DNA of 64,000 bases from positions 1 to 64,000 of the forward strand of contig NZ_UPPP01000083.1 in assembly GCF_900476375.1 (NCBI RefSeq), given 5' to 3'. Position numbers and translations under genes: made by a program. The notes beneath the pieces are model-generated. The model saw only the letters and a program-made list of their open reading frames with translations. It searched no databases and was not told where the DNA came from. Below, piece by piece: positions 1 to 8,535 of this stretch; the first letter of the stretch is position 1, and the number at the start of each line of letters is the position of its first letter. The stretch is from Allolucifera butyrica. GTDB lineage: Bacteria > Bacillota > Negativicutes > Sporomusales > UPPP01.

Positions 1-219
1 CAGTTCGAAGATCGTTTTGAGCAGCAAATATTTAAACATCCGAATCGGGTCAATCGCATTTCTGCCATTATCCAGACAATAGCGCTCTTTCAATTCCTCA
101 TACACAAAGGAGAAATCAACAAGTTCGCTGATTTGTCGCAGCATATTATCCTTGGGAATAATCAAGTTATAGAGCTCTATATAGGGACTTAAAACCATGG
201 CTTGTTGTTGTTGTATCAT
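1..219 (-). mobile_element. IS1182-type transposase, N-terminal part (cut by window edge)
   Basis: The 73 codons read without a stop from an ATG at 219 off the left edge. The peptide begins MIQQQQAMVLSPYIELYNLI and later has NAIDPIRMFKYLLLK. That is the DUF772-type helical N-terminus of IS1182/IS4-like DDE transposases, which cut and paste the element at its inverted ends. A GGGAGCAGGTGAG ribosome binding site precedes the ATG. The catalytic DDE core would lie outside the window, so whether the transposase is intact cannot be judged. The family is recognised from the N-terminal pattern only. Confidence 0.8.
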
Positions 220-258
220 TTGACTCACCTGCTCCCTTTGATACCTTAATTATACAGG

Positions 259-306
259 AAAAAAGGTACAGCCTCTTCAGTTTTATTGAGAGACTATACC
301 TTTTTT
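259..306. repeat. Imperfect stem-loop upstream of the transposase
   Basis: Arms 259-276 and 289-306 pair at 16 of 18 positions around a 12-nt loop, with A- and T-runs on the outer ends, so it reads as a terminator on both strands. It lies between the transposase start and the presumed element end. It could block outside transcription from entering the transposase gene, as similar hairpins do in many IS elements. That role is inferred. Confidence 0.6.
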
Positions 307-315
307 AGCATCATA

Positions 316-336
316 GGGACTTTTTCAGTGGCCTCC
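316..336. repeat. Possible terminal inverted repeat of the IS element
   Basis: The string GGGACTTTTTCAGTGGCC resembles ends I remember for IS1182-like elements in Clostridia. The other end is outside the window, so the inverted repeat and target duplication cannot be checked. Between here and 465 I see no gene. Confidence 0.3.
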
Positions 337-430
337 AATTGACCGGAGTATCTTTCTAAATGTATTAGAATTTATAAGTTTTAAGAGCCTGTAAGTTCTT
401 ACGGATCCAAGGACTGAAGGGATTGTGAGT

Positions 431-492
431 AGGTTTTCCGCGCCCTGAGCCCTGCACCATGAGCCGAAAGACCCCGTTAGCGGTCTTTCTTA
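431..492 (-). repeat. Copy 1 of a dispersed hairpin element
   Basis: Read on the minus strand it has a GACCGC/GGTCTT hairpin, then CGGCTC, TGCAGGGCTCAGGGCGCG and AAAACC. Similar strings in the same order occur at 17488-17535 (+) and 58745-58805 (+). It sits directly downstream of korC. Confidence 0.45.
466..489 (-). terminator. Terminator hairpin after korC
   Basis: An 8-bp stem (466-473 with 482-489) and an 8-nt loop lie 9 nt past the korC stop codon. The U-tract on the minus strand is weak. The hairpin is also part of the dispersed repeat described for 431-492. Confidence 0.5.
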
Positions 493-497
493 ACCGT

Positions 498-1046
498 TTA
501 ATTGGCTTTCAAATTACTGATATGTTCCACTCCACGACGGATGGCCTGTTCATTAATCGTCTTCAGTTCCGGTTTTTTGGCAAAAATCTTAGCAAATGCC
601 TGCAAAACCGAATCCTGTTCAACGGCGCCGGTAGCGGCAACTAAGGCACCAAGCACCACCATGTTGGTAACTTTATTATTGCCCAGTTCGGCGGCAATAT
701 CATTGGCGGGCACCCTAAATGTTTGAATATCCCGGCGTTGAGCATTTCTATCGATTAGCGAACTGTTAATGATAAGAATTCCGCCGGGCCTGAGCGAAGA
801 TTCGAATTTATCCAATGACGGCAAATTCATAGCTACCACTGTAGTAGGCTCCGAAACTACCGGGGCGCCAATGGGTTCATCGGAAACAATTACCGAACAA
901 TTGGCTGTTCCCCCGCGCATTTCCGGACCATACGACGGAATCCAGGATACGTTCCGGTTTTCCAGCATTCCGGCATAGGTTAAGAGCTGCCCCATCAGCA
1001 TAACTCCCTGCCCGCCAAAACCGGCCATAATCATTTCGTGGATCAT
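498..1046 (-). CDS. korC: 2-oxoacid:ferredoxin oxidoreductase, gamma subunit
   Basis: The 182-residue protein is of normal length for the free-standing gamma subunit. It has the N-terminal GFGGQG motif (residues 9-14) and the SYGPEMRGG stretch near residue 40 typical of KorC/VorC proteins. With KorA, KorB and KorD it forms a cytoplasmic complex that oxidatively decarboxylates a 2-oxoacid to acyl-CoA and reduces ferredoxin. Its ATG overlaps the korB stop as ATGA, which suggests translational coupling. It is the last gene of korDABC. Which 2-oxoacid is used (2-oxoglutarate or branched chain) cannot be told from sequence alone. Confidence 0.9.
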   Translation of the reverse strand: MIHEMIMAGFGGQGVMLMGQLLTYAGMLENRNVSWIPSYGPEMRGGTANCSVIVSDEPIGAPVVSEPTTVVAMNLPSLDKFESSLRPGGILIINSSLIDRNAQRRDIQTFRVPANDIAAELGNNKVTNMVVLGALVAATGAVEQDSVLQAFAKIFAKKPELKTINEQAIRRGVEHISNLKAN

Positions 1047-1795
1047 TTTGCCACCCCTTCCGGTGTTTTAAATACACCCAGCGGATAGTAAGGAATCATA
1101 TTCTTCTCCAGCCAGCGGGTCGCTTCAACGGGATTCATTCCCCAATTGGTGGGACAGGTTGACAAAACTTCCACCATAGCAAAACCAAGTTGGTCCATTT
1201 GCACTTCAAAGGCTTTTTTAACAGCCGCTTTCGCTTTTGCCATATTGGCAGGATTATTGACGGCAACCCGGGCAATGTATTTTGCCCCGTCGAGCGTTGC
1301 CAGCATTTCGGACATACGGATAGGCATCCCGGCTGTTGACGGGTCGCGCCCATAGGGTGAGGTGTTCGTTACTTGGTTTACCAGGGTTGTAGGCGCCATT
1401 TGCCCGCCCGTCATGCCGTAAATGGCATTATTAACAAAAATGGTTGTAATCTTTTCGCCCCGGGCGGCCGCATGCACAATTTCCGCACAACCTATGGCCG
1501 CTAAATCCCCGTCCCCCTGATAAGTAAAAACAACGGCATCATTATGAACCCGCTTCACGCCGGTTGCTACGGCCGGCGCCCGGCCATGGGCGGCTTCAAA
1601 CATGTCGCAGTTAAAATATTCATAAGCTAACACGGAGCAGCCGACGGGAGCCACGCCGATCGCTCTTTCGCCAATATCCAATTCATCAATTACTTCCGCC
1701 ACCAGCCGGTGAATAATTCCATGATGGCAACCCGGACAATAATGAAATGCCATGTCTTTCAGCGCATTCGGCCTACAAAATAATTTTTCCGCCAC
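1043..1795 (-). CDS. korB: 2-oxoacid:ferredoxin oxidoreductase, beta (TPP-binding) subunit
   Basis: The 250-residue protein has CPGCHHG near the N-terminus (residues 20-26), the thiamine-diphosphate motif beginning GDGD (94-97) and [11 protein letters not shown] (122-132), all standard for the KorB family. It carries TPP and passes electrons to the ferredoxin subunit. A longer frame begins at 1816. I chose GTG at 1795 because it follows GGGGGG with 9-nt spacing, lies 1 nt past the korA stop, and gives the usual N-terminus. It overlaps korC by 4 nt. Confidence 0.92.
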   Translation of the reverse strand: MAEKLFCRPNALKDMAFHYCPGCHHGIIHRLVAEVIDELDIGERAIGVAPVGCSVLAYEYFNCDMFEAAHGRAPAVATGVKRVHNDAVVFTYQGDGDLAAIGCAEIVHAAARGEKITTIFVNNAIYGMTGGQMAPTTLVNQVTNTSPYGRDPSTAGMPIRMSEMLATLDGAKYIARVAVNNPANMAKAKAAVKKAFEVQMDQLGFAMVEVLSTCPTNWGMNPVEATRWLEKNMIPYYPLGVFKTPEGVAK

Positions 1796-1796
1796 T

Positions 1797-2864
1797 CTAC
1801 TTGCCCCCCTTGCCATTCACTATTTTTACGATTTCATTATATATTGATTTCGGGCTGGGCATCATACCGCCGGTCCGGCCATAAAAATGAACCGGCTTGG
1901 CCCCGTTTACAGCCAGGCGTACATCTTCCACCATTTGACCGGCGCTTAATTCCACCGTTAAAAAGGTTTGGGCTTTTGCCGCCAGCCGGGCCAACGGTGC
2001 GGCTGGAAACGGCCATAACGTGACCGGCCGGAACATACCGGCTTTAATTCCTTCCGCCCTTGCCTTCTCCATAGCCGAACGGGCAATCCGGGAAGTAATG
2101 CCATAAGCCACCAGGATAATTTCCGCATCCTCCGTATATAATTCTTCATACCGTACTTCCCTGCCGGCAATTTGCGCAAATTTCTTCTGCAAATGAATAT
2201 TATGCTCTTCTAATTTTTCCGGCTGTAAATGCAAGGAATTGATAATATTCGGCGTTTGACGTCCCCGTAAGCCCGTAGCCGCCCAGGGTTTGGCAATATA
2301 GCCCGTCTTTTCGGCGGCAAATTTTACCGGTTCCATCATCTGCCCCAGCGCACCGTCTCCCAGCAGCATGACCGGTGTTCGATAGGTATCGGCCAGATCA
2401 AACGATAAAATTGTCAGATCAACCAATTCCTGAACTGAGTTCGGCGCTAAAACCAGCAAGCGATAGTCACCATGTCCGCCGCCCTTTGTGGCCTGAAAGT
2501 AATCTCCCTGAGCGGGCTGAATGCTGCCTAACCCGGGACCGCCGCGCATAATATTGACAATCACGCAGGGCAGCTCGGCACCGGCAATGTAGGAAATACC
2601 TTCTTGCTTCAAGCTAATCCCCGGACTTGAAGACGACGTCATGACCCGGGCGCCTGCCCCCGCTGCGCCGTAAACCATGTTAATCGCCGCTATCTCGCTT
2701 TCGGCCTGTAAAAAGACCCCTTCAAGCTGCGGCATACGCCGGGCCATATACTCCGTCAGCTCTGTCTGCGGCGTAATAGGATAGCCGAAATAATGACGGC
2801 AACCGGCAACAATGGCTGCTTCGCCAATGGCTTCATTGCCTTTCATTAATATTTTCTCTGCCAC
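1797..2864 (-). CDS. korA: 2-oxoacid:ferredoxin oxidoreductase, alpha subunit
   Basis: This 355-residue pyrimidine-binding subunit begins [17 protein letters not shown]. It carries GYPITPQTE (about 27-35), [11 protein letters not shown] (about 75-85) and RGGPGLGS (about 109-116), which identify the KorA/VorB family. A longer frame extends to 3005 but overlaps korD. GTG at 2864 follows GGGGAGAG with good spacing and gives the conserved N-terminus. It is the second gene of korDABC, 19 nt after korD. The catalytic pair is formed with KorB. Confidence 0.92.
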   Translation of the reverse strand: MAEKILMKGNEAIGEAAIVAGCRHYFGYPITPQTELTEYMARRMPQLEGVFLQAESEIAAINMVYGAAGAGARVMTSSSSPGISLKQEGISYIAGAELPCVIVNIMRGGPGLGSIQPAQGDYFQATKGGGHGDYRLLVLAPNSVQELVDLTILSFDLADTYRTPVMLLGDGALGQMMEPVKFAAEKTGYIAKPWAATGLRGRQTPNIINSLHLQPEKLEEHNIHLQKKFAQIAGREVRYEELYTEDAEIILVAYGITSRIARSAMEKARAEGIKAGMFRPVTLWPFPAAPLARLAAKAQTFLTVELSAGQMVEDVRLAVNGAKPVHFYGRTGGMMPSPKSIYNEIVKIVNGKGGK

Positions 2865-2883
2865 ATTGATCTCTCCCCTATGT

Positions 2884-3087
2884 TTATTTGTGAATCTCAA
2901 TGACCATGTCGGGACAAGTTTTGGCGCAAAGCATGCAGCCGATACATTTGGACTCATCGGAGCAGCTTGCCGGCCGATAGCCTTTACTATTGAAACGATT
3001 CGCAATGATTACTATTTTTTTCGGACATACGGTGGTACATAATTCGCACCCCTTACACCTTTCTTCATTAAAAACCGGTTTTGGCAT
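2884..3087 (-). CDS. korD: 2x[4Fe-4S] ferredoxin subunit of the 2-oxoacid oxidoreductase
   Basis: The 67-residue ferredoxin has two CxxCxxCxxxC clusters: Cys 11, 14, 17, 21 and Cys 48, 51, 54, 58. An extra Cys at 42 lies in the linker. It probably carries electrons from the TPP subunit to soluble ferredoxin. It is first in the operon, with an AGGAGG site 8 nt before its ATG. Placement before korA is common in anaerobic Bacillota. Confidence 0.9.
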   Translation of the reverse strand: MPKPVFNEERCKGCELCTTVCPKKIVIIANRFNSKGYRPASCSDESKCIGCMLCAKTCPDMVIEIHK

Positions 3088-3195
3088 GAAATTCCCTCCT
3101 GCTCGTTTATCGTTGTGGAAAAACCAAACTCTTCAATGGCCGTACCTAGGCTTTATAGCCTTCCTGGTAAATATACCCGCAACACCCGGCGTTAA

Positions 3196-3224
3196 ATCAT
3201 ACTTTTCCCCGAAAGAGATTACAA
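3196..3224 (-). promoter_or_regulatory. Candidate sigma-A promoter of korDABC
   Basis: On the minus strand TTGTAA (3219-3224) and TATGAT (3196-3201) are separated by 17 bp. They match the consensus at 4 of 6 and 5 of 6 positions. This implies a leader of about 100 nt before korD. Confidence 0.45.
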
Positions 3225-3247
3225 AACCCCCATTTCACATTCTGAAC

Positions 3248-3285
3248 CTATGGCGACAATATTTTCTCCCAATCTATAGCCACAA
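3248..3285 (-). repeat. Paired 12-bp direct repeats upstream of the kor promoter
   Basis: On the minus strand TTGTGGCTATAG (3274-3285) and TTGTCGCCATAG (3248-3259) match at 10 of 12 positions. They are 26 bp apart and lie roughly 60-90 bp upstream of the expected start. Position and spacing suit an activator site, but no known regulator motif was recognised. Confidence 0.4.
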
Positions 3286-3454
3286 TAACTTGACATTTCG
3301 TTTAAAATTCATTAAGTTTATCCTTCTCTGGAGAAATTATTGTCGAATGACAGATGACTGCGAAAAATGGGACCAAAAAACAATCTCACTTCATATCCTC
3401 CACAGAAGGATATTCGAAAAGAACCGAAAAAATCCTGCAATTCCAGTTGAATAC

Positions 3455-3488
3455 AAAATACCCCGTGTTATTAATCACGGGGTATTTT
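3455..3488 (-). terminator. Terminator overlapping the end of the YpmA-like gene
   Basis: A perfect 13-bp stem (3455-3467 with 3476-3488) has an 8-nt loop and flanking A/T runs. The TAA stop of the upstream gene (3471-3473) lies in the loop. Confidence 0.85.
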
Positions 3489-3671
3489 ACCGGTTTCATA
3501 AATGACAATTGTCATCTTTTCGCCTGATTTACTGACACCAAAGATATAACCATCCCGCTTTAGAGATTTGTTCAAAAAATCAACAACGTCAACCAGGACG
3601 TTCTCGGAAGGAAAAGTCCTGCTGGCGATCATATCAAGCTTTCCCTGGTTAGTATCATTGATTGTCGACAC
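3471..3671 (-). CDS. YpmA-like DUF4264 protein
   Basis: The 66-residue protein resembles the short DUF4264/YpmA family of Bacillota, for example in VVDFLNKSLKRDGYIFGVS and the terminal IYET segment. The function is unknown. It starts at GTG 3671, preceded by AGAGGCGTGA, 14 nt after pduL, so it is probably cotranscribed with pduL. The terminator stem begins inside its last codons. The family call rests on the LNKxLKR...FG pattern and the length. Confidence 0.7.
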   Translation of the reverse strand: MSTINDTNQGKLDMIASRTFPSENVLVDVVDFLNKSLKRDGYIFGVSKSGEKMTIVIYETGKIPRD

Positions 3672-3685
3672 GTTGAATCACGCCT

Positions 3686-4261
3686 CTATTTTATGATTTC
3701 CACCAAATCTCCCGTCTTGATCTTAGCCGCGTTGCCTTCGTCTGTGTCCACGTGCATTTCCAGGTAAAAATTTTCATTGACCCGGATGAGCACCTGGTCA
3801 AAAATCAGCGCCCGTTCACCGGGAACCGCTACTTTTACAATATCTTTGTCTTTGAGTCCCAACTTCCCGGCATCAGCGGGAGTCATATGGATATGACGGC
3901 CGGCGGCAATAACGCCTTCCTCCACGGTTACGGACCCCTTCGGTCCAACCAGGGTAATTCCCGGTGAATTGCTAATATCACCCGAATCTCTTACAGGAGG
4001 ACTTATTTTTAATTTCAGGGCATCGGTGAGCGCAATTTCGATTTGCGTCTTCTTGCGTTCCGGTCCTAAAATACGCACTCCCTTAAAAGAACCTTTTTCC
4101 GTTACAATATCTACCGTTTCTTCCGCAGCGAATTGCCCCGGCTGGGACAGATCCTTTTTTACAGTAAGCTGATACCCCTCACCATACAATATATCAAGGT
4201 GCTCACGGGTTACATGGACATGGCGGGCAGAGATTCCTACCGGTATTTTTACATTGGACAT
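3686..4261 (-). CDS. pduL: Phosphate propanoyltransferase PduL (phosphotransacylase)
   Basis: This 191-residue enzyme swaps CoA for phosphate on acetyl- or propionyl-CoA and so feeds acyl-phosphate to an acyl kinase. It shows the two PduL beta-barrel halves with zinc-binding His clusters, SARHVHV (about 12-17) and GRHIHM (mid-protein), and MHVDTDEGNA near the C-terminus. No microcompartment encapsulation peptide or shell gene is visible, so it is the housekeeping form. A GTG 12 nt upstream exists, but ATG 4261 has AGGAG at 10 nt. It may take the acyl-CoA product of the nearby kor complex; that is inferred. Confidence 0.92.
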   Translation of the reverse strand: MSNVKIPVGISARHVHVTREHLDILYGEGYQLTVKKDLSQPGQFAAEETVDIVTEKGSFKGVRILGPERKKTQIEIALTDALKLKISPPVRDSGDISNSPGITLVGPKGSVTVEEGVIAAGRHIHMTPADAGKLGLKDKDIVKVAVPGERALIFDQVLIRVNENFYLEMHVDTDEGNAAKIKTGDLVEIIK

Positions 4262-4298
4262 AATTAAAAACACTCCTTTGCGTCAACAGGTATTGTAG

Positions 4299-4646
4299 TT
4301 ATTCAATAATCTCGGAAAAGTAAATTACAGTTACGATATCACTGGGTATTAAGGACTTATCATAGATGGACTGCAAAAATAACAGTAAATCATCTACGCT
4401 GGTTAAATCCGGATTTTCACCCTGCAAATCGTCCATTGTCAATTGAGCAATGGGTTTCACAAGCACCCGGTCGATGACGGCCGTGTATATTTTTTTCTTT
4501 TGGGCAAACCGTTTACCGACAGTAACCCAGACAATGTCTCCTTCAGCATATTTGCCGGTCTTATCGCCAAGACGGATCGTACAGGTCTTTCGCCGGCATA
4601 CTAATTGGCTGTGATAATTGGCTGAATAAAAATTAAGCGCACGCAT
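4299..4646 (-). CDS. ASCH-domain protein (PUA-like fold)
   Basis: The 115-residue protein has the CRRKTCTIRLGDK segment near residue 17 and EGDIVWVTVG near 35, typical of ASCH domains, which are PUA-like beta barrels thought to bind RNA or modified nucleotides. Some members are amidohydrolases on modified cytidines; I cannot place this one. The ATG at 4646 follows GGGAGGAAAGTTGA. It lies 13 nt downstream of the aminotransferase gene and is probably cotranscribed with it. Confidence 0.7.
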   Translation of the reverse strand: MRALNFYSANYHSQLVCRRKTCTIRLGDKTGKYAEGDIVWVTVGKRFAQKKKIYTAVIDRVLVKPIAQLTMDDLQGENPDLTSVDDLLLFLQSIYDKSLIPSDIVTVIYFSEIIE

Positions 4647-4659
4647 TCAACTTTCCTCC

Positions 4660-5835
4660 CTATCTGTTAAGTTTGCCAAACCAGGTTTGAATCCGGTGAA
4701 CCGCTTCCTTTAGCCTGACTTCCGGTTGAACCAGGGCAATGCGGACAAATCCTTCACCGCACTGGCCGAAAGCTTTACCGGGAATTACCGCCACACCGGT
4801 ATTTTTCAGCAAATCAATGGTGAAATCAACCGATAACTGTGCGGCGGGAACAGGTGCCCAAATATACATGGAAGCGCGCGGACGGTCAACTGGCCAGCCG
4901 GCGTTGTTTAATCCGTCAACGAGAATATCACGGCGCCGCCGGTATGTATCGGCGGTTGCTTTTACACAATCCTGAGGTCCGGTTAAAGCGGCAACCGCCG
5001 CTTGCTGAACCGGATAAAAGATTCCATAATCAAAATTGGATTTAAGCCGCCCTAATTCGGCAATTGCCTGCGAATTGCCGACAACAAAGGCAACCCGGCA
5101 TCCTGCCATATTATATGTTTTAGAAAGCGAATTGAACTCAATGCCGATTTCCCTGGCACCCGGTATGGAGAGAAAACTCTCCGGTTTATAACCGTCGAAT
5201 ACCAATTCGCTATAAGCAAAGTCACTGCATACTAAAAATTGATATTCATGGGCCAAAGCTACCACCCGTTGATAAAATTCCGGGGTAGCGGTGGCGGCCA
5301 AAGGATTATTCGGATAATTAATAATCATCAGCTTGGTCCGGCGCAAGACATTTTCCGGTAATGAATCCAAATCCGGCAGATAATGATTGGCCGCAGTCAG
5401 AGGCATCCTGTATAATTCCGCGCCGGCAATCGACGGCCCGGCACTGAAAATGGGATAGCCGGGATCGGGAACAAGCACTACATCGCCGGGATTGGCGAAA
5501 CACAAAGCAATATGGGCCAGGCCATCCTGGGAACCCATTAGCGAGTGAATTTCGGTTTCAGGATCCAGTTTTACGTTGTAATTCTTGCCGTACCACTCTG
5601 CCACGGCAGCCAAAAAGCGGGGTGTCCCTTTGGATAGAGTGTAGCCATAACTATGCGGCTCGATAACGGCATTCTTTAATGCCTCGATAATATGCGCCGC
5701 GGGAGCCATGTCCGGACTGCCAATGCTTAACGTAATTACATCGTTGCCGGCAGCAACTTCTTTTTTGCGCAGTTCGTCAACCTCCGAAAAAATCGCCGAC
5801 GTTAATCCCTGCATCCGTCGAGCCGGATTAAACAT
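4660..5835 (-). CDS. PLP-dependent aminotransferase, LL-diaminopimelate aminotransferase-like
   Basis: The 391-residue class I/II aminotransferase has NYPNNP (about 173-178), SDFAYSEL (about 204-211) and the PLP-lysine loop SLSKTYNMAGCR with Lys near 239. It moves an amino group between an amino acid and a 2-oxoacid. The sequence type matches proteins usually annotated as LL-diaminopimelate or aspartate aminotransferase. dapF at 53237-54070 would fit the former. The alternative is an aromatic or methionine aminotransferase, given iorAB and methionine-cycle genes upstream. ATG 5835 is chosen over GTG 5850 because GTGGGGGA lies just before it. Confidence 0.82.
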   Translation of the reverse strand: MFNPARRMQGLTSAIFSEVDELRKKEVAAGNDVITLSIGSPDMAPAAHIIEALKNAVIEPHSYGYTLSKGTPRFLAAVAEWYGKNYNVKLDPETEIHSLMGSQDGLAHIALCFANPGDVVLVPDPGYPIFSAGPSIAGAELYRMPLTAANHYLPDLDSLPENVLRRTKLMIINYPNNPLAATATPEFYQRVVALAHEYQFLVCSDFAYSELVFDGYKPESFLSIPGAREIGIEFNSLSKTYNMAGCRVAFVVGNSQAIAELGRLKSNFDYGIFYPVQQAAVAALTGPQDCVKATADTYRRRRDILVDGLNNAGWPVDRPRASMYIWAPVPAAQLSVDFTIDLLKNTGVAVIPGKAFGQCGEGFVRIALVQPEVRLKEAVHRIQTWFGKLNR

Positions 5836-5856
5836 GAGAATCCCCCACACTTCGCA

Positions 5857-5868
5857 ATTATAATACCA
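5857..5868 (-). promoter_or_regulatory. Extended -10 promoter candidate for the aminotransferase gene
   Basis: On the minus strand CTGGTATTATAAT gives a TGn-TATTAT extended -10 with TATAAT overlapping it, about 25 nt before the ATG. No clear -35 is present. Confidence 0.35.
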
Positions 5869-5925
5869 GTCTTTTTATAGTTATTTCCCTATGAAAAGGA
5901 ACAATTCCTGCCGGCGGGGCGATAA

Positions 5926-7206
5926 TTATCGGCAAAGCCGCATTCCTCTCGCCTGGCATTCGGCATAAATCCGTTCTTCATCCAGCGTGGTAAGGCGACG
6001 GTTCTCCATCAGAATCCGCCCGTTTACAATCACCGTATGAACATCACCGGCGGAAGCGGCATAAGTAAGCAGGGAAAGCCGGTCGTGACGCGGATACCAG
6101 TGCGGAGCCTGAATATCAAAGATAGTAATGTCCGCTTTGCAGCCCGTATCCAGCTTTCCGGTCCGGTCTCCCAGACCCAGGGCAAAGGCTCCGTTTGCCG
6201 TTGCCATTTGTAAGGCAAAAGCCGCCGGCACGGCTAACGGATCCCCTGTATTGGCCTTATGCACCAAAGCGGCCAGACGGGTTTCTTCCAGCATATCCAG
6301 ATTATTGTTACTGGCAGCGCCGTCGGTTCCCAAACCGACACAAATTCCCGCAGCCAGCATCTGAGGCACCGGCGCAATACCGCTGGCCAGTTTCAGATTG
6401 CTGCCGGGATTATGCGCTACCCGGACATTTCTTTCCCGCATAATCTCAATATCCTGCAGCGACACATGCACACAATGGGCGGCTAATACGCCATGGGCCA
6501 GTAAGCCGACCTCTTCCATCAGGGCGATGGGTGATGCGCCGTATTCCTTAAGACAATCTTCCACTTCGCCGGCGGTTTCAGACAAATGCGTATGAATTTC
6601 CGCACCCAGTTTTTCCGCCAGTTGAACAACTTTTTTCAGATAAGGCGGCGGGCAGGTGTATGGGGCATGCGGCGCCAGCATAACCGTAATGCGGCCGTCG
6701 CAACTGTTATGATATTCTTTGAAAAAGGTTTCACTTTCCAGTAACGCCTGCTCCGCATTCGGCGTAACTCCGGCCATCCCCCGCGCCAACACGGCCCGTA
6801 TGCCGCTTTCCTCAACGGCCCGGGCTATTTCCTGCATGGAGAAATACATATCGGCAAAAGTGGTTGTGCCGGTTTTGATCATTTCGGCAATCGCCAATAA
6901 GGTGCCCCAATAAATATCATCTTGTTCCAATTTGGCTTCAGCCGGCCAAATTTTATTTTGCAGCCAATCCATCAGTTGCATATCGTCGGCATAACTGCGA
7001 AACAGCGTCATCGCCGCATGGGTATGCGTGTTGATGAACCCGGGAACGGCTAATTTATTGGTACCGTCGATAATCCGGTCGGGCTGCCAGTTAGAATCAA
7101 GGGTTCCCGCAGCGACGATCACATCGTTATCAATGCCAATATCCCCCTGATGCACCCGGTTGTCGCTGCCTAACCATTCAATATTTTTCAATACCGTCTT
7201 TCCCAT
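5926..7206 (-). CDS. mtaD: 5-methylthioadenosine/S-adenosylhomocysteine deaminase
   Basis: This 426-residue amidohydrolase of the MtaD/TrzA group deaminates MTA and SAH to their inosine forms. The metal motif HTH is at residues 61-63 (INTHTHAAMTLFRSYADDMQ). The HLSETAGEV, HCVHV and GLGTDGAASNNNLDMLEE segments carry the other metal and catalytic residues. ATG 7206 is preferred over 7224 because GGAGGG lies 8-9 nt upstream. It follows ahcY by 85 nt and closes the salvage operon. A short GGAA/TTCC hairpin follows, but no strong terminator. Confidence 0.93.
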   Translation of the reverse strand: MGKTVLKNIEWLGSDNRVHQGDIGIDNDVIVAAGTLDSNWQPDRIIDGTNKLAVPGFINTHTHAAMTLFRSYADDMQLMDWLQNKIWPAEAKLEQDDIYWGTLLAIAEMIKTGTTTFADMYFSMQEIARAVEESGIRAVLARGMAGVTPNAEQALLESETFFKEYHNSCDGRITVMLAPHAPYTCPPPYLKKVVQLAEKLGAEIHTHLSETAGEVEDCLKEYGASPIALMEEVGLLAHGVLAAHCVHVSLQDIEIMRERNVRVAHNPGSNLKLASGIAPVPQMLAAGICVGLGTDGAASNNNLDMLEETRLAALVHKANTGDPLAVPAAFALQMATANGAFALGLGDRTGKLDTGCKADITIFDIQAPHWYPRHDRLSLLTYAASAGDVHTVIVNGRILMENRRLTTLDEERIYAECQARGMRLCR

Positions 7207-7291
7207 CCCAATAACCCTCCGCATGCTAGATACTCTAAGCCGGCTTCGATTCCCTTTTCAGCCGGCAATTTCAATCCGGATAAAATTTCGT

Positions 7292-8533
7292 TCAGGCTTG
7301 AGACAAATACTTTTTCTGTTCCGTCGACAGGCTGTCAATCTGAATTTGCATGCCTTGCAGCTTTAAATTGGCAACCCGCACATTTAATTCATCCGTAATA
7401 TTGTATACCTTGTTTTCCATTGACGCCCCATGCTCCGCAATATGCAGCACCGCCAACGCCTGCATGGCAAAGGACAGATCCATAATTTCCGTCGGATGAC
7501 CGTCACCGGCAGCCAAATTAACCAAGCGGCCTTCCGCCAAAAGATACAGTTTACGGCCATCGGCCAAAGTATATTCCTCAATATTTTTCCGCGCTTGTTT
7601 GCGGGCCACGGCTAGAAGATCTAAATCTTCCTTGTTGATTTCAACATCAAAGTGGCCGGCATTGGCCAACACGGCACCGGATTTCATAACCTTCATATGT
7701 TCCTGACGGATCACATCCCTACAGCCGGTAAGGGTTACAAAAATATCGCCCCGGCGGGCCGCATCCTGCATCGGCATAACTTGAAACCCGTCAAATACTG
7801 CTTCGATCGCTTTAATCGGGTCAACTTCCGTTACGATCACGTTGGCGCCAAGTCCTTTGGCCCGCATGGCGACCCCCTTGCCGCACCAGCCGTAGCCGGC
7901 AATAACCACAGTCTTGCCGGCCACCGTAAGGTTGGTAGTCCGCATAATGCCGTCCCAGGTTGATTGCCCGGTTCCATACCGGTTATCAAACAGATATTTG
8001 CAATAGGCGTCATTGACGGCAATCATAGGAAACTTGAGCCGGGTTTCCGCCGCCAAGGCCCGCAGCCGAATTACACCGGTGGTGGTTTCTTCCGAACCGC
8101 CCAGAATGTTCCGGGCCATTTCGCTCCGTTTTCCGTGCAGCAGCGATACCAGGTCGCCGCCGTCATCAACGATAATGTTCGGTTTTGTATCAAGCGCTTT
8201 ATGAAGGAATTCTTCATATTCCGCCGCGGTTGAATTATACCAGGCAAATACGGTTACCCCCTGTTCGGCCAGGGCGGCCGCCACATCATCCTGGGTGGAT
8301 AAAGGATTGCTTCCGGTCACAGCGACATTAGCCCCCGCATTTTTCAGCACTATTGCCAAATACGCCGTTTTTGCCTCCAAATGCATGGTAACCACCACGT
8401 TTTTACCCGCCAGCGGCCGGGAAACAGACAACTCATTATTCAAAACATTTAATACCGGCATAAACCCTTTAACCCAGTTGATTTTATCCAGCCCTTGCGG
8501 GGCTAACGCACGGTCACGAATCATGGATTCCAT
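7292..8533 (-). CDS. ahcY: Adenosylhomocysteinase family protein (possibly S-inosylhomocysteine hydrolase)
   Basis: The enzyme cleaves SAH (or its deaminated form) to homocysteine and a nucleoside, using bound NAD. Visible are the NAD Rossmann motif GYGWCGKG (213-220), the catalytic Lys179/Asp183/Asn184 in CKYLFDN, the DDGGD loop (123-127), NAGHFDVEI and [13 protein letters not shown]. At 413 residues it is of the short thermotogal/archaeal type. It lacks the 40-residue insert and ends [15 protein letters not shown] instead of the usual Lys/Tyr tail. The adenine-site segment reads HLEAKTA (51-57) rather than HMTVETA as in mammalian enzymes. It starts 2 nt after mtnA. Confidence 0.92.
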   Translation of the reverse strand: MESMIRDRALAPQGLDKINWVKGFMPVLNVLNNELSVSRPLAGKNVVVTMHLEAKTAYLAIVLKNAGANVAVTGSNPLSTQDDVAAALAEQGVTVFAWYNSTAAEYEEFLHKALDTKPNIIVDDGGDLVSLLHGKRSEMARNILGGSEETTTGVIRLRALAAETRLKFPMIAVNDAYCKYLFDNRYGTGQSTWDGIMRTTNLTVAGKTVVIAGYGWCGKGVAMRAKGLGANVIVTEVDPIKAIEAVFDGFQVMPMQDAARRGDIFVTLTGCRDVIRQEHMKVMKSGAVLANAGHFDVEINKEDLDLLAVARKQARKNIEEYTLADGRKLYLLAEGRLVNLAAGDGHPTEIMDLSFAMQALAVLHIAEHGASMENKVYNITDELNVRVANLKLQGMQIQIDSLSTEQKKYLSQA

Positions 8534-8535
8534 CT

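Larger units (their letters stand above)
3088..3454 (-). other. kor operon upstream region, no gene seen
   Basis: The 367-bp gap holds no convincing coding frame. A plus-strand frame at 2990-3505 runs through it but has no family signature or ribosome binding site and crosses korD. The gap contains a candidate promoter (3196-3224), a pair of 12-bp direct repeats (3248-3285) and the approach to the terminator of the next gene. Confidence 0.6.

Noticed and set aside
3291-3320. Plus-strand TTGACA near 3290 as a promoter
   Set aside because: No acceptable -10 lies at 16-18 bp and there is no plus-strand gene downstream.
2990-3505. 171-codon plus-strand frame across the kor upstream region
   Set aside because: It overlaps korD and the YpmA-like gene antisense, has no ribosome site, and its composition looks like translated AT-rich intergenic DNA.
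3686-4261. Bacterial microcompartment locus around pduL
   Set aside because: No shell protein, encapsulation peptide or aldehyde dehydrogenase gene is nearby.
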